Source: Haloimpatiens sp042688525
Lineage (GTDB): Bacteria > Bacillota > Clostridia > Clostridiales > Clostridiaceae
NCBI RefSeq assembly: GCF_042688525.2
Contig: NZ_JBHWAB010000002.1
Location: 123,241-187,240, forward strand
DNA: 64,000 bases
Reading direction: 5' to 3'
A program made the position numbers and the translations under genes. The notes below the pieces were generated by a model. The model did not search any database. It was not told the DNA's origin and saw nothing but the letters and a program-made list of their open reading frames with translations. Below are positions 27,569 through 36,000 of this stretch, piece after piece. Each line of letters opens with the position of its first letter. Position 1 is the stretch's first letter.

Positions 27569-29236
27569 TTATGTAAGAGCCAGCTTGGAATAAGATAAAT
27601 TTGTTCTATGAAGTTTTTGGTGGCACTCTGGGTGTAGTAGCAATTTATTACTATCTTCAGTGTGTAAGCACCAACCTGAACTTTTATTAACGATATTACC
27701 ACAGTATTTACATAAACCATTTTGTCGTTTCCATAGTGTTAATAGATACTTTCTTTTTGTTGGATTATTAACCATTTTGAAACCAATACGCTCTTCAAAG
27801 TAGATATCCCATTCAGGGTCAAATGGGTTAGCTTTATAGTTAATCATTCGATACCTTCTTATTTTTATATCACCAGCCTTAGCTAATTTAAGATATAAAA
27901 GACGATTATCTTTTGATTTATACTGGATAGCGAAATTCCAATCCCGTCCGTTTATATGCTTAAAGTAACGATTCTTAACCCATTTCTTACCTTTATTTGG
28001 ATGTCTTCTCACGCACCAATGCCATAGTTTTTGCCAGATTAAATGATCAAGTTTATAAAAGGCTTTTGATGCTACTGAATACTTATAGTATTCACACCAT
28101 CCTCTTATAACTGGATTGAGCTTTAATATGAGATATTCTTGCTTACTTTGTTTGTTGTTATTAATTATTTCACCAAGTTTATGAACTATATTCTTTAAAC
28201 TTGTATTGGATGGTTTGATAAGTAATTTACCTTTATATTTTCGTATATTATACCCTAAAAAATCAAATCCCTTATCTATATGCGTTATCTTCGTCTTTGT
28301 TTTGGATAACTCTAACCCTCGTTTATTTAAAAATCTCTTTACAATAGGTATAACTTCTTCTTGTAAAATTTCACTTGATTTTCCAGTTATAATAAAGTCA
28401 TCTGCATATTTTACTAATCTAACTTTTGGACTCCATAATTTTGCACCTTTTCTTTTTTGCTTAAATGTTTTCCTTAATATATTCTCTAATCCATTAAGTG
28501 CTATTAATGCAATGGTTGGTGAAATAATACCACCTTGAGGAGTACCTGATTCAGTTGGAAATAACTTACCCTTATACACTAGTCCTGATTTTAACCATTG
28601 TTTTAGTACCTTCTTATCAATAGGAATATTATGTAACAACCATTCATGACTAATGTTATCAAAACATCCTTTAATATCACCTTCAAGTATCCACTCTGGT
28701 GCTGTACGTTTTGACAATAATTTAAAACAGTGTTCAATAGCGTCATGGGTTGACCTATGAGGTCTAAATCCATAGGAGCAATTGTCAGCAACGGTTTCTG
28801 TTATAGGCTCTAAGGTCATCAGAAACAATGCCTGCATAGCTCTATCTTTTATCGTGGGAATACCCAACGGTCGTTTTTCCTTTTTATTTTTCTTAGGTAT
28901 GTAAATACGTCTCAAAGGCTTAGAGTGATATCCTTTTATTGTGAGTTCTGATATTGCACGATATTTTTCTTTAGCAGTAGTCCAAAGAATCTTATCTATA
29001 CCAGCTGTTTTACAACCTTTGTTTTCAGTAACTCTTTTAACAGCAATCGCTCTTGCTGAGAATGATTTTGTTAATAATCTTTGTAACGACTTTACTTTAT
29101 TGTATCTTTCTTCTTTCCAAGCTTTTACAATACGTACCTGTAGTCTACGAACCTGCCTAAAACACTGAGACCAGCTAATATTATCCCATGTTTTGTCAGT
29201 ATTGGTTGGTGCACATATTGTTATACCAATATCCAT
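27569..29236 (-). CDS. ltrA: Group II intron reverse transcriptase/maturase
   Basis: 555 residues; AGGGAGGG before ATG. RT-0/N-terminal domain 15-80 (R-R-L-Q-V-R-I-V-K-A), RT3 G-D-I-K-G-C-F-D-N-I-S-H near 186, RT4 G-T-P-Q-G-G-I-I-S-P near 231, catalytic Y-A-D-D at 277-280. Maturase (X) domain about 360-450 with N-P-V-I-R-G-W-C-E-Y-Y. C-terminal HNH-type endonuclease with C-K-Y-C (509-512), H525, H536, C539 and H543. All catalytic residues are present, so splicing and retrohoming should be possible. The N-terminal pattern resembles chloroplast-like (CL) intron proteins. Confidence 0.95.
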   Translation of the reverse strand: MDIGITICAPTNTDKTWDNISWSQCFRQVRRLQVRIVKAWKEERYNKVKSLQRLLTKSFSARAIAVKRVTENKGCKTAGIDKILWTTAKEKYRAISELTIKGYHSKPLRRIYIPKKNKKEKRPLGIPTIKDRAMQALFLMTLEPITETVADNCSYGFRPHRSTHDAIEHCFKLLSKRTAPEWILEGDIKGCFDNISHEWLLHNIPIDKKVLKQWLKSGLVYKGKLFPTESGTPQGGIISPTIALIALNGLENILRKTFKQKRKGAKLWSPKVRLVKYADDFIITGKSSEILQEEVIPIVKRFLNKRGLELSKTKTKITHIDKGFDFLGYNIRKYKGKLLIKPSNTSLKNIVHKLGEIINNNKQSKQEYLILKLNPVIRGWCEYYKYSVASKAFYKLDHLIWQKLWHWCVRRHPNKGKKWVKNRYFKHINGRDWNFAIQYKSKDNRLLYLKLAKAGDIKIRRYRMINYKANPFDPEWDIYFEERIGFKMVNNPTKRKYLLTLWKRQNGLCKYCGNIVNKSSGWCLHTEDSNKLLLHPECHQKLHRTNLSYSKLALT

Positions 29237-29831
29237 TTGCTTCCCTCCCTTAATAGATTCTACAGACTTTCTTGTAATAAGAAACCTAATGGAAGTCTGC
29301 CCGCTTTCGCGTGGAATAATATCTCAACTCCTATCCCTTCTATTACGAAAGGGCATTCGCTTTTTCCATTTTCCTTTACCCACACCATACTTGTATAACC
29401 CTTACAGGTTACCTACCACTAGGGAAAGATATGGGCTTACCACGTTTCGCTATAACAACACAATGGGTTAGACTCCACCTATCCACCGGTAGCATTATGT
29501 CCGTGCATCTTTACACTTCAAAAAGATGACCTGCTACATACCTTTTGGTTCAAGCTTATCAGCACCTTTAGCTTGTTCGCGATAACGGTGTTTATCAGTG
29601 ATTCACATATGTTAGTCATACCATTAAGCCATGCGTCCGCACCACCTTGGTGCTAGTAGTGATATCAATTCTTCACAATATTGATATTGTTTATGTAACA
29701 GGACTACAGTTTTCATAGCAGCTTCACACAATTCCATTACTAGTATTGCATGTGCTATTAGGCTACTGTTGACGGAACAACAGGTTCAATCATAATGTTG
29801 AACAATTGTTAAGGCGACTTGCGTGTCGCAC

Positions 29832-30359
29832 GAAATGTATAGCATCCATATATACTATAGGATACATAGGGTCTAATTCTCTATTTTGCCAAGCTATGAC
29901 TGTATCCATAACCTTATCGGTAATTTTTGATATCATTGAAGGGGATATGTCTACACCATAAAGTTCATCTATTTCTGATTTTATGTCCTCTACGGACATT
30001 CCTCTTGCATATAATCCTATAACCTTCTTATCAAGTTCATTGCAAACTGTTTCATGTTTTTTAACAATTTTAGGTTCAAATTTAGCTTTTCTATCTCTTG
30101 GTACATCTACTTTAACGTTTCCAAAACTAGTTCTGATATTTTTAGGGCTATATCCATTTCTATAGTTTCTTTCTTCACTGTTAAGTCGTTCATATTTCTC
30201 TCTTCCTAAGTGTTCTTCCATTTCAGCTTCTAAAAATTGTTGAATTATATTTCCAAATAGTCTCTGCATTAAACCATTCTTCCCAATTAAATCCTCCATA
30301 TTTTTGCATTTGTTTAATTCTTTATTAAGATCAATATTAGGCATTTGTATTTCATTCAT
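29832..30359 (-). CDS. IS256-family transposase, 5' exon
   Basis: 176 codons from ATG 30359 (GGAGGA ribosome site) to the TTC codon before the intron. Contains A-E-M-E-E-H-L-G, N-Y-R-N-G-Y-S-P-K and V-D-V-P-R-D-R typical of the IS256 N-terminus, and ends Y-P-I-V-Y-M-D-A-I-H-F holding the first catalytic Asp. Without splicing, translation runs 13 residues into the intron and stops at 29790. Confidence 0.92.
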
Positions 30360-30471
30360 TTTTTCTCCTCCTATAAAAATATTTATATAGATATTATTAC
30401 CATTTTTGTAAGCTATACATACATAAAAAAACATACATAGATTTGATTTACACAAATCTATGTATGTTCCC

Positions 30472-30625
30472 AAAAAGTTATTTTTTAATTACTGATTCCT
30501 ACGGAATATTAATTAAAAAATCTTTTTTCAATATGAGTAAAGCTTAGAACTTGTTACTGAAGTGAAAGGTTTCTAAGCAAAATATCATTTTCCGTAGCCT
30601 CTGTTTTTTACCTGCGAAAGTTGAT
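30472..30625. repeat. MITE, right part after the IS element
   Basis: Starts with the duplicated AAAAAGTT and continues TATTTTTTAATTACTG to the end CCTGCGAAAGTTGAT. With 26462-26572 and one copy of the 8-bp duplication it rebuilds a normal 257-bp MITE. Its last 18 bases encode the C-terminus and stop codon of the MerR gene 30608-31774. Confidence 0.9.
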
Positions 30626-31774
30626 TTCAGAATAAAATTTTAAGGCTTCTCCTATAAATTTAGAGGCACCACTGCCATATTTCTTATCAGTTACTTTTAT
30701 CCAAATAGAATTTGATAAATAAAGCTGTGATGTGTACCCCCAATGATTTTCTCCCTCATCCACTTTGTAAAATTCATTATTCCTTTTAGTTGCATCTGAT
30801 ATTTCTTCAACAATTTGTTGAATCTCTTTTGAAGCAGGATCTTTACTTAAGTCTGCTGTAAGATTTTCATATAATCTTTCTAATTTAGGCTGCTTATCTT
30901 TCAAATAATTTTTTAGAGTTTCTCCAATAAATTTACATGTACCATTTCCATATTTCTTATCAACTTCCTTTATCCAGTTAGGATTTAATAAATAATTTTG
31001 TACCATATAGTACCAATGATCATCTCCATTATCCATTTTGAAAATTTCATAATCTTTTTTAACTGTATCTGATATTTCTTTAGCAATTTGTTGAAGCTCC
31101 GTTGAAGAAGGGTCCTTAGTTAAATCAGATACAAGCTTTTTATATAGTTCTTTTAATTTAGGATGCTTATCTTCTAAGCAATCTTTCTTAAACTCATCAT
31201 ATTGTTCTGCTATATTTATAATATCACTATTAAGATTTTTCTTTACAGATTTAGCATATTTCTCAATGCTTCCATACTGTTTTATGGCTATTTTAGCAAT
31301 TTCATCTTCCTTAGATTTACATTTTTCAATAAATTCATTATATTTATCTACACTACCATAAATTCTAATCACCTTATCCTCGTGTTCTTGTTTAAATTCT
31401 TCCAATACATTAAAATATTCACTCATATCAAATTCTTTAAAACTCATTGTGCCTTCTCCTTTTAATGTTTTATCTATAAGCTTTATTAAATCATTCAATC
31501 TATTGCGTTTTATAATAAGTAGCTTTTTTTGATTTTCCAGAGCCTGTATTTTATCAAAAAGGGGACTATCCACGATTTCTTTAACTTCTTTTAGTGGTAC
31601 ATCAAGTTCTTTAAAAAATAGAATCTGCTGCAAAGTTTCAAGAGCTTTATAATCATAAAGCCTGTAACCTGCTTCTGTAAATTTGGTTGGTTTTAACAAG
31701 CCGATTTTATCGTAGTAATGCAGCATGCGTACACTTATTCCTGTTAAATCCGAAACTTGTTTTACTGTTCTCAT
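30608..31774 (-). CDS. MerR-family regulator with duplicated TipAS-like ligand domain
   Basis: 388 residues. N-terminal MerR helix-turn-helix (residues 3-70: G-I-S-V-R-M-L-H-Y-Y-D-K-I-G-L-L) and a coiled-coil dimer helix 75-105. Then a TipAS/AlbA-type all-helical region in which a block of about 91 residues occurs twice in tandem: 202-292 (D-K-H-P-K-L-K-E-L-Y) and 293-382 (D-K-Q-P-K-L-E-R-L-Y). Known TipA/AlbA proteins bind thiopeptides or albicidin and act as inducible activators or drug sinks. The final residues S-E-I-N-F-R-R come from the MITE inserted at the gene end. Confidence 0.88.
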   Translation of the reverse strand: MRTVKQVSDLTGISVRMLHYYDKIGLLKPTKFTEAGYRLYDYKALETLQQILFFKELDVPLKEVKEIVDSPLFDKIQALENQKKLLIIKRNRLNDLIKLIDKTLKGEGTMSFKEFDMSEYFNVLEEFKQEHEDKVIRIYGSVDKYNEFIEKCKSKEDEIAKIAIKQYGSIEKYAKSVKKNLNSDIINIAEQYDEFKKDCLEDKHPKLKELYKKLVSDLTKDPSSTELQQIAKEISDTVKKDYEIFKMDNGDDHWYYMVQNYLLNPNWIKEVDKKYGNGTCKFIGETLKNYLKDKQPKLERLYENLTADLSKDPASKEIQQIVEEISDATKRNNEFYKVDEGENHWGYTSQLYLSNSIWIKVTDKKYGSGASKFIGEALKFYSEINFRR

Positions 31775-32536
31775 TACTATACCTCCAAGTTTGATTTAGA
31801 GCTATCAATACTGGCTAATACTCCGCCGGCTGTGAGTTTTTGACAATATGTTAAAGCTCTATTTTTATATTACACTATGACATAGTGTTAGGGTCAATAG
31901 TTTTTTAATTTTTTTATACTAGATATAATAAAGAGAGTAATTATAGAAATAAGTTTCTAAACATATAAGTAAAATAAAATATTTTGATATGGTAGTAGAA
32001 TATTTTTCTCTCTTACGAGTATTAATTTTTAAAGAAGAATTAAGAATTGCTAGATTACTTAAGAGGATAATACCTACAATTAAAAAGTTAGGAATAAAAT
32101 CAAAGGAAAAAGGCAAAAAATCTATACTACAGATATTAGGATTTACAAAATTAAAAACTGGACAATTAGAAATTTTGGCAATTTAATACTGGAATTGTTA
32201 TATATTTCAATCCTATTTATTTTGTAATATTCCTTTAAAATATTAACTTTTATTACTAAATATACCTTGAAATACCATATATTTTATGTTACTTTTTATA
32301 TAAATGGTAAAACACAACTAACCTTTAAAAATATAAGCTTAAATGCCCTGTTTTTTCTTTAATTATGGTATGGACAAGGGTAAATCTACTGCGGATTATG
32401 GGTACTACAGCATTTAATTTGCTATTAGCTTAAAAAGATAGCTAAATATAAACAACATATAAGTAAATTATTAAAGAACAGTTTTAGTGCTATTTAAATA
32501 TATTTTATAATTCATATTATACGAGGAGGATATATG
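31775..32536. other. Intergenic region with a 41-bp dispersed repeat
   Basis: About 760 bases without a secure gene. 31820-31860 (ACTCCGCCGGCTGTGAG and following) recurs at 33410-33450. A 65-codon frame at 31989-32186 lacks a ribosome site. The MerR promoter must lie at its left edge. Near 32340-32400 there is a GC-richer patch of unknown meaning. Confidence 0.5.
31820..31860. repeat. 41-bp dispersed repeat, copy 1
   Basis: ACTCCGCCGGCTGTGAGTTT through GTTAAAGCTCT. One base differs from the copy at 33410-33450. Lies 46 bases upstream of the MerR start. Confidence 0.65.
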
Positions 32537-33259
32537 ATGTATAATATAAAAAAATATGCCGAAGAAATCGTAAACACTTTAGATGTTACAGAAAAGCAAA
32601 AATCAGATTTTAAAATACAATTTATTAATGATTTAAATTCATTAAAGGACGAATATGTAAATGATGGATATAGTGAAAATAAATCTATAAAATTAGCAAT
32701 TAAAAATTTTGAAAATCAAAAAAATATTTCAAGTAATTTTAATTTTGAAACATACTCATATAATAAAAAAATCAAAAATTTACTTATTACTTTTTTAATT
32801 ATATATATTGTAGCATTAATATTTATATGTATTAATCCAAGAAGGAATATATCTCAATGGGTTGCTATAGCAAGATTAAATGGTGGGTATTTAGGTGTAA
32901 CAATTAATATAATACCATTTAAAACAATAATAGAATATATAGTATCATTCAATAAAAATAACATTTCTGTATTTTTATTGAATATTTTTGGTAAAATATT
33001 TATGTTTATACCTTTGGGTATGTTATTACCATTTTATTCTAAAAAATATACTAATTTTAGAAATATTATCAAAATAGTTCTATGTATAAGTTTTTTTATA
33101 GAAATAATAAAACTTATTTTACCTCTTGGTGTTTCTGATATTGACCATATTATATTATCTGTTATAGGATCTTATGTAGGTTTATTACTATATAAATCAA
33201 TTTTAAAGTTTATGAAAAAACATAACAAATATGTAAATTATGATACTAATAAACGATAA
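32537..33259 (+). CDS. VanZ-like membrane protein with N-terminal prefix domain
   Basis: About 240 residues; of two adjacent ATGs the one at 32537 is better spaced from GAGGAGG. Residues 1-60 are a soluble helical prefix (permease-prefix/DUF1700-like). Then come four to five membrane segments with the VanZ family pattern N-I-I-P-F-K-T-I and K-I-F-M-F-I-P-L-G-M-L-L-P. VanZ-like proteins are linked to low-level glycopeptide or lipoglycopeptide tolerance, but most are uncharacterised. Confidence 0.8.
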   Translation: MYNIKKYAEEIVNTLDVTEKQKSDFKIQFINDLNSLKDEYVNDGYSENKSIKLAIKNFENQKNISSNFNFETYSYNKKIKNLLITFLIIYIVALIFICINPRRNISQWVAIARLNGGYLGVTINIIPFKTIIEYIVSFNKNNISVFLLNIFGKIFMFIPLGMLLPFYSKKYTNFRNIIKIVLCISFFIEIIKLILPLGVSDIDHIILSVIGSYVGLLLYKSILKFMKKHNKYVNYDTNKR

Positions 33260-33409
33260 ATATCTATAGCTAATTTATTATTGGGTATAATCATAAATCC
33301 CCCTAAAAGGGGTAACTTCCACATACCCTATAAGGACGGAACACTTCTACTGACTTTCTTTTTGTCAAGCTTTTGTAGACTGATTACTTAATTTTACCCT
33401 AAAAAAATA

Positions 33410-33450
33410 ACTCCGCCGACTGTGAGTTTTTGACAATATGTTAAAGCTCT
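33410..33450. repeat. 41-bp dispersed repeat, copy 2
   Basis: ACTCCGCCGACTGTGAGTTT through GTTAAAGCTCT, directly joined to the half-MITE at 33451. The junction suggests recombination or one-sided transposition. Confidence 0.65.
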
Positions 33451-33530
33451 AGAACTTGTTACTGAAGTGAAAGGTTTCTGAGCAAAATATCATTTTCCGT
33501 AGCGGCTATTTTTAACCTGCGAAAGTTGAG
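33451..33530. repeat. MITE right half
   Basis: AGAACTTGTTACTGAAGTGA to CCTGCGAAAGTTGAG, same as 55586-55672. The left half is missing. Confidence 0.8.
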
Positions 33531-33776
33531 TTAATTAGATTGTCTTAACTGTATTTTTGCAGAAATTATGAATACTACACCATAATATACAAGATAAATT
33601 ATAGTTTTTAGAACACACTTAAAAATATGTGTGAAATTAGTTTCTTTTTACATGTATATCTCCACGCATATTGTTGATTATAAAATAATTGGGTATAATT
33701 TATATATATAACAGAGTTATCTTAATACTTAATGGTAATACATGATATAAAAATAATATAATAAGAAGGTGTAAAA

Positions 33777-34208
33777 ATGGATAAATCACAAATTATAGAT
33801 ATATTAAAAAACATTAATGGAATAGTTGCTGTATCACAATTTGGTAGCTATGGTACAGAATATTGGATTAAAGATAGAAGTGATATTGATATAGCTGTAG
33901 TGATTGGTCCTAATATACCTTATATGGATACTTTAACTATAGAAGATAAATTATTGCCTATATTTCAACAATATTATGGTTATGATAAAATTCATTTAAC
34001 ATTTATATTATTTAAAGATTTTGCTAGTAAATTTGCTAGAATAGCAGTTGATAGTGATAATATTTTTGTTATTGATGAAAATAGATGGTTTGATTTTTAT
34101 CATTATGTATTAAAATACGCCAGAAATAATCGTGAGTTTGAAAGAAAATTAAAAATAGATGAACAATACACTTATTTTGGAGGTATTATAGATGAGTCCA
34201 TATTATAA
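33777..34208 (+). CDS. mntA: MNT-domain nucleotidyltransferase (antitoxin)
   Basis: 143 residues; AGAAGGTG before ATG. Minimal nucleotidyltransferase motif Q-F-G-S-Y-G near 22, with D-I-D-I-A-V-V near 37-43 as the metal-binding Asp pair. The gap from G-S to D-I-D is 11 residues, one longer than the usual pattern. In MntA/HepT systems MntA adds AMP to a tyrosine of HepT and neutralises it. Overlaps the HEPN gene by 17 bases. Confidence 0.85.
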   Translation: MDKSQIIDILKNINGIVAVSQFGSYGTEYWIKDRSDIDIAVVIGPNIPYMDTLTIEDKLLPIFQQYYGYDKIHLTFILFKDFASKFARIAVDSDNIFVIDENRWFDFYHYVLKYARNNREFERKLKIDEQYTYFGGIIDESIL

Positions 34209-34653
34209 ATATAAAAAAGAGAAGTTTTTTGAAAAATACAAAAGTGCCAGTGAAACCTTAGATGATTTAAAAAGTGCTTTATATAAGTACAGAAAAGACA
34301 ATGACAAAATTATTCGTAGAGCTATATTTGCATTCTTTCAAGATTTTTGTGAATATGTTATAGATATGTGTGAAAGTTATATAGTTATTAACAAAGATAA
34401 AATTGACAGCAGAACCTCTTCACTACAACTTATAGAAAAAGCTTATGAATTAAATTTCTTTGATGAAACTCTGAAAAATTATTTATATAATTGTGTAAAA
34501 CTTAGAAATAGATATACTCATGATTATTATAAAAGAGAGTTAAGTGAAAAGCAGATAGAAGGGTTTTGTTATTCCAATATCATATATTTAGATATATTTT
34601 TAGAAAATAGCAAAGATGACGTTGTTTTGAAGTATAGGAATACAAACTGTTAA
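34192..34653 (+). CDS. hepT: HEPN-domain toxin (HepT-like)
   Basis: 153 residues; GGAGG ten bases before ATG 34192. A four-helix HEPN protein (DUF86/HepT-like) with the RNase motif R-N-R-Y-T-H-D-Y near 103-110, i.e. R-x4-H-x-Y: the catalytic Arg/His plus the tyrosine that MntA-type enzymes AMPylate. HepT toxins cleave RNA or tRNA ends. Order here is antitoxin then toxin with overlapping genes, ended by the terminator at 34692. Confidence 0.85.
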   Translation: MSPYYKYKKEKFFEKYKSASETLDDLKSALYKYRKDNDKIIRRAIFAFFQDFCEYVIDMCESYIVINKDKIDSRTSSLQLIEKAYELNFFDETLKNYLYNCVKLRNRYTHDYYKRELSEKQIEGFCYSNIIYLDIFLENSKDDVVLKYRNTNC

Positions 34654-34691
34654 AAAAATTGTAGCAAAAATTAAATACATATATTTGTAGT

Positions 34692-34720
34692 AAACCTCAC
34701 CTAGTTTATGGTGAGGTTTT
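34692..34720 (+). terminator. Terminator of the MntA/HepT operon
   Basis: AAACCTCACC / GGTGAGGTTT with a short loop and seven T. Confidence 0.9.
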
Positions 34721-34868
34721 TTTATGATTAAAATACCTTCTAAAAAAAGCATGATAGTTAACATGCTTATACATTATTAAGAATAAATGTATGCTATAAT
34801 AATTGTTATAAAAAGTAATAAATACATAATTTATCAATAAGCTATGTATCCAACAGGAGATGATATTT

Positions 34869-35189
34869 ATGAATAAAAAAACAATTTCAAAAATTACAAG
34901 TACAAATTTAGTTATTCTAATATCCATCATGTTTTATACTTCAAAATTTATGAGTGAACTAAAGTTACCTATGTATGCCTTAAAAGCTGGAGCTAAACTT
35001 AATAGTCTTAAGTATTCAATTGTTAAAATGAATTTCAATATAACAGAAACAGATCACTCTAATTTTGATTATGAAATACTGTATTTTCCACTTATTCTTA
35101 TATTTATAGGTATTATATACAATGTTTATATCAAAATAAAAATTTATAGAAGTGAGAAAAACAAAAAACGAAAAAGCAATTGTTCTTAG
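34869..35189 (+). CDS. Small membrane protein
   Basis: About 106 residues; ATG 34869 is nine bases after AGGAG, and an ATG nine bases earlier overlaps the ribosome site. Two membrane segments (about 10-27 and 74-94) separated by an outside loop, with a basic tail rich in Lys/Arg. Family not recognised. Confidence 0.6.
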   Translation: MNKKTISKITSTNLVILISIMFYTSKFMSELKLPMYALKAGAKLNSLKYSIVKMNFNITETDHSNFDYEILYFPLILIFIGIIYNVYIKIKIYRSEKNKKRKSNCS

Positions 35190-35278
35190 GTAATCTATTT
35201 GATATATTTTTAATTATGTTTACTAAAAAAAATGTGAACAATCGCAATCATATAAAATTTTATAAAAGTATTAAGTAA

Positions 35279-35415
35279 CTCAATTTTTGCAGTAAAAAAA
35301 TACTGCTTAGCGAAGGAAAATGATATATTGCGTAAGAAACATTTGAACAAAGTTTACAAGTTCTTAGCAAAATATCATTTCCCGTAGCGGCTATTTTTCA
35401 CCTGCGAAAGTTAAG
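35279..35415. repeat. MITE with deleted centre (137 bp)
   Basis: CTCAATTTTTGCAGTAAAAA to TTCTTAGC, then jumps to AAAATATCATTTCCCGTAGC and the right end GCGAAAGTTAAG. Lies 40 bases upstream of the split ABC exporter gene. Confidence 0.85.
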
Positions 35416-35454
35416 TAAATTATTATTTAAGAATGAAAGGAAGAGAATAGTTTT

Positions 35455-36000
35455 ATGAAATTATTATTGAAGTTTAATTCAGTGAAACTTGCTACTATTG
35501 TTGCAATCATTTTTTCCGCTTTACAGGTATTAGCTTCATATGTATTTTCATTTTTAGTAGTTGATTCAAAAGAAGCCTTGATTAAAAATGTTTTTATAAT
35601 TCTAGGTATTTATATTTCTTTAGCATTCTTTGTGTATTTGGATCATCGTTGTAAGTGCGTTGCTAATTATTATTTAACTATGGACATAAATAGCAGAATT
35701 GATAAGGCAATCTCGAAAAAATTATATTCAGATTTTATGTCTAAAGAATCTGGAGAATATGCATCGGTTTATATAAACGATGTCCCAAAAGTTTTAGAAT
35801 TGCTTTTTGATAAATATCTATCGCTTATTTCCAAGGGAACAATGGCAGTTTTCATTATAATTGCATTGTTCAAAATTCATTATTTAATGGTTATTATTGC
35901 TTTAGTATCTTCCATAGTTATGATTTTTGTACCTAAATTATTTCAATCAACTTTATCAAATTATACAATAAAAGTTCAACAAAAAAAGGAGAATATTTGA
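35455..36000 (+). CDS. ABC exporter, N-terminal part of a split gene
   Basis: 181 residues: membrane segments near 10-33, 46-60, 125-160, ending K-V-Q-Q-K-K-E-N-I then TGA. The last codons lie on C-AAC-AAA-AAA-AGG-A: the in-phase heptamer A-AAA-AAG is a classic -1 slippery sequence. A -1 shift there continues as K-K-G-E-Y-L-N-K-I-R-E-L-M-Q-G into 35997-37076 and yields one normal exporter of about 540 residues. Otherwise an A has been lost from the run. Confidence 0.75.
   Translation: MKLLLKFNSVKLATIVAIIFSALQVLASYVFSFLVVDSKEALIKNVFIILGIYISLAFFVYLDHRCKCVANYYLTMDINSRIDKAISKKLYSDFMSKESGEYASVYINDVPKVLELLFDKYLSLISKGTMAVFIIIALFKIHYLMVIIALVSSIVMIFVPKLFQSTLSNYTIKVQQKKENI

Larger units (their letters stand above)
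27474..29831 (-). mobile_element. Group II intron inserted in the transposase gene
   Basis: 2358 bp. On the minus strand it begins GTGCGACACG (GUGYG consensus) and ends CCCGAC (AY consensus). Removing it joins Phe codon TTC to AAA and restores D-A-I-H-F-K-V-R-D-E in frame. Domain V is at 27515-27548, domain VI between it and the 3' end, and the reverse transcriptase gene lies in domain IV. Same strand as the host gene, as required for splicing. The target is a conserved part of the IS256 transposase, so other IS256 copies are potential retrohoming sites. Confidence 0.93.
26573..30471 (-). mobile_element. IS256-family insertion sequence carrying a group II intron
   Basis: 3899 bp bounded by inverted repeats GAGAACATGCACAGATTTGT (left) and, read inward, GGGAACATACATAGATTTGT (right). 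It is flanked by the 8-bp direct repeat AAAAAGTT, the target duplication size of IS256 elements. Without the 2358-bp intron it measures 1541 bp, a usual IS256-family length. The transposase is on the minus strand. The element sits inside a MITE copy. Confidence 0.93.
33260..33776. other. Intergenic region with half a MITE
   Basis: Contains a small hairpin CCCCCTAAAAGGGG (about 33300), the second 41-bp repeat (33410-33450) joined directly to a right-half MITE (33451-33530), and AT-rich DNA with the promoter of the MntA/HepT operon. No gene seen. Confidence 0.55.

Noticed and set aside
31989..32186. 65-codon basic frame (and its antisense partner 31919-32116)
   Set aside because: No ribosome site on either strand and no recognisable family; both may be chance in AT-rich DNA. 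Kept only as part of the intergenic note.
32340..32410. Possible riboswitch before the VanZ-like gene
   Set aside because: GC-richer patch compared by eye with c-di-GMP, preQ1 and purine riboswitch cores; no convincing match.
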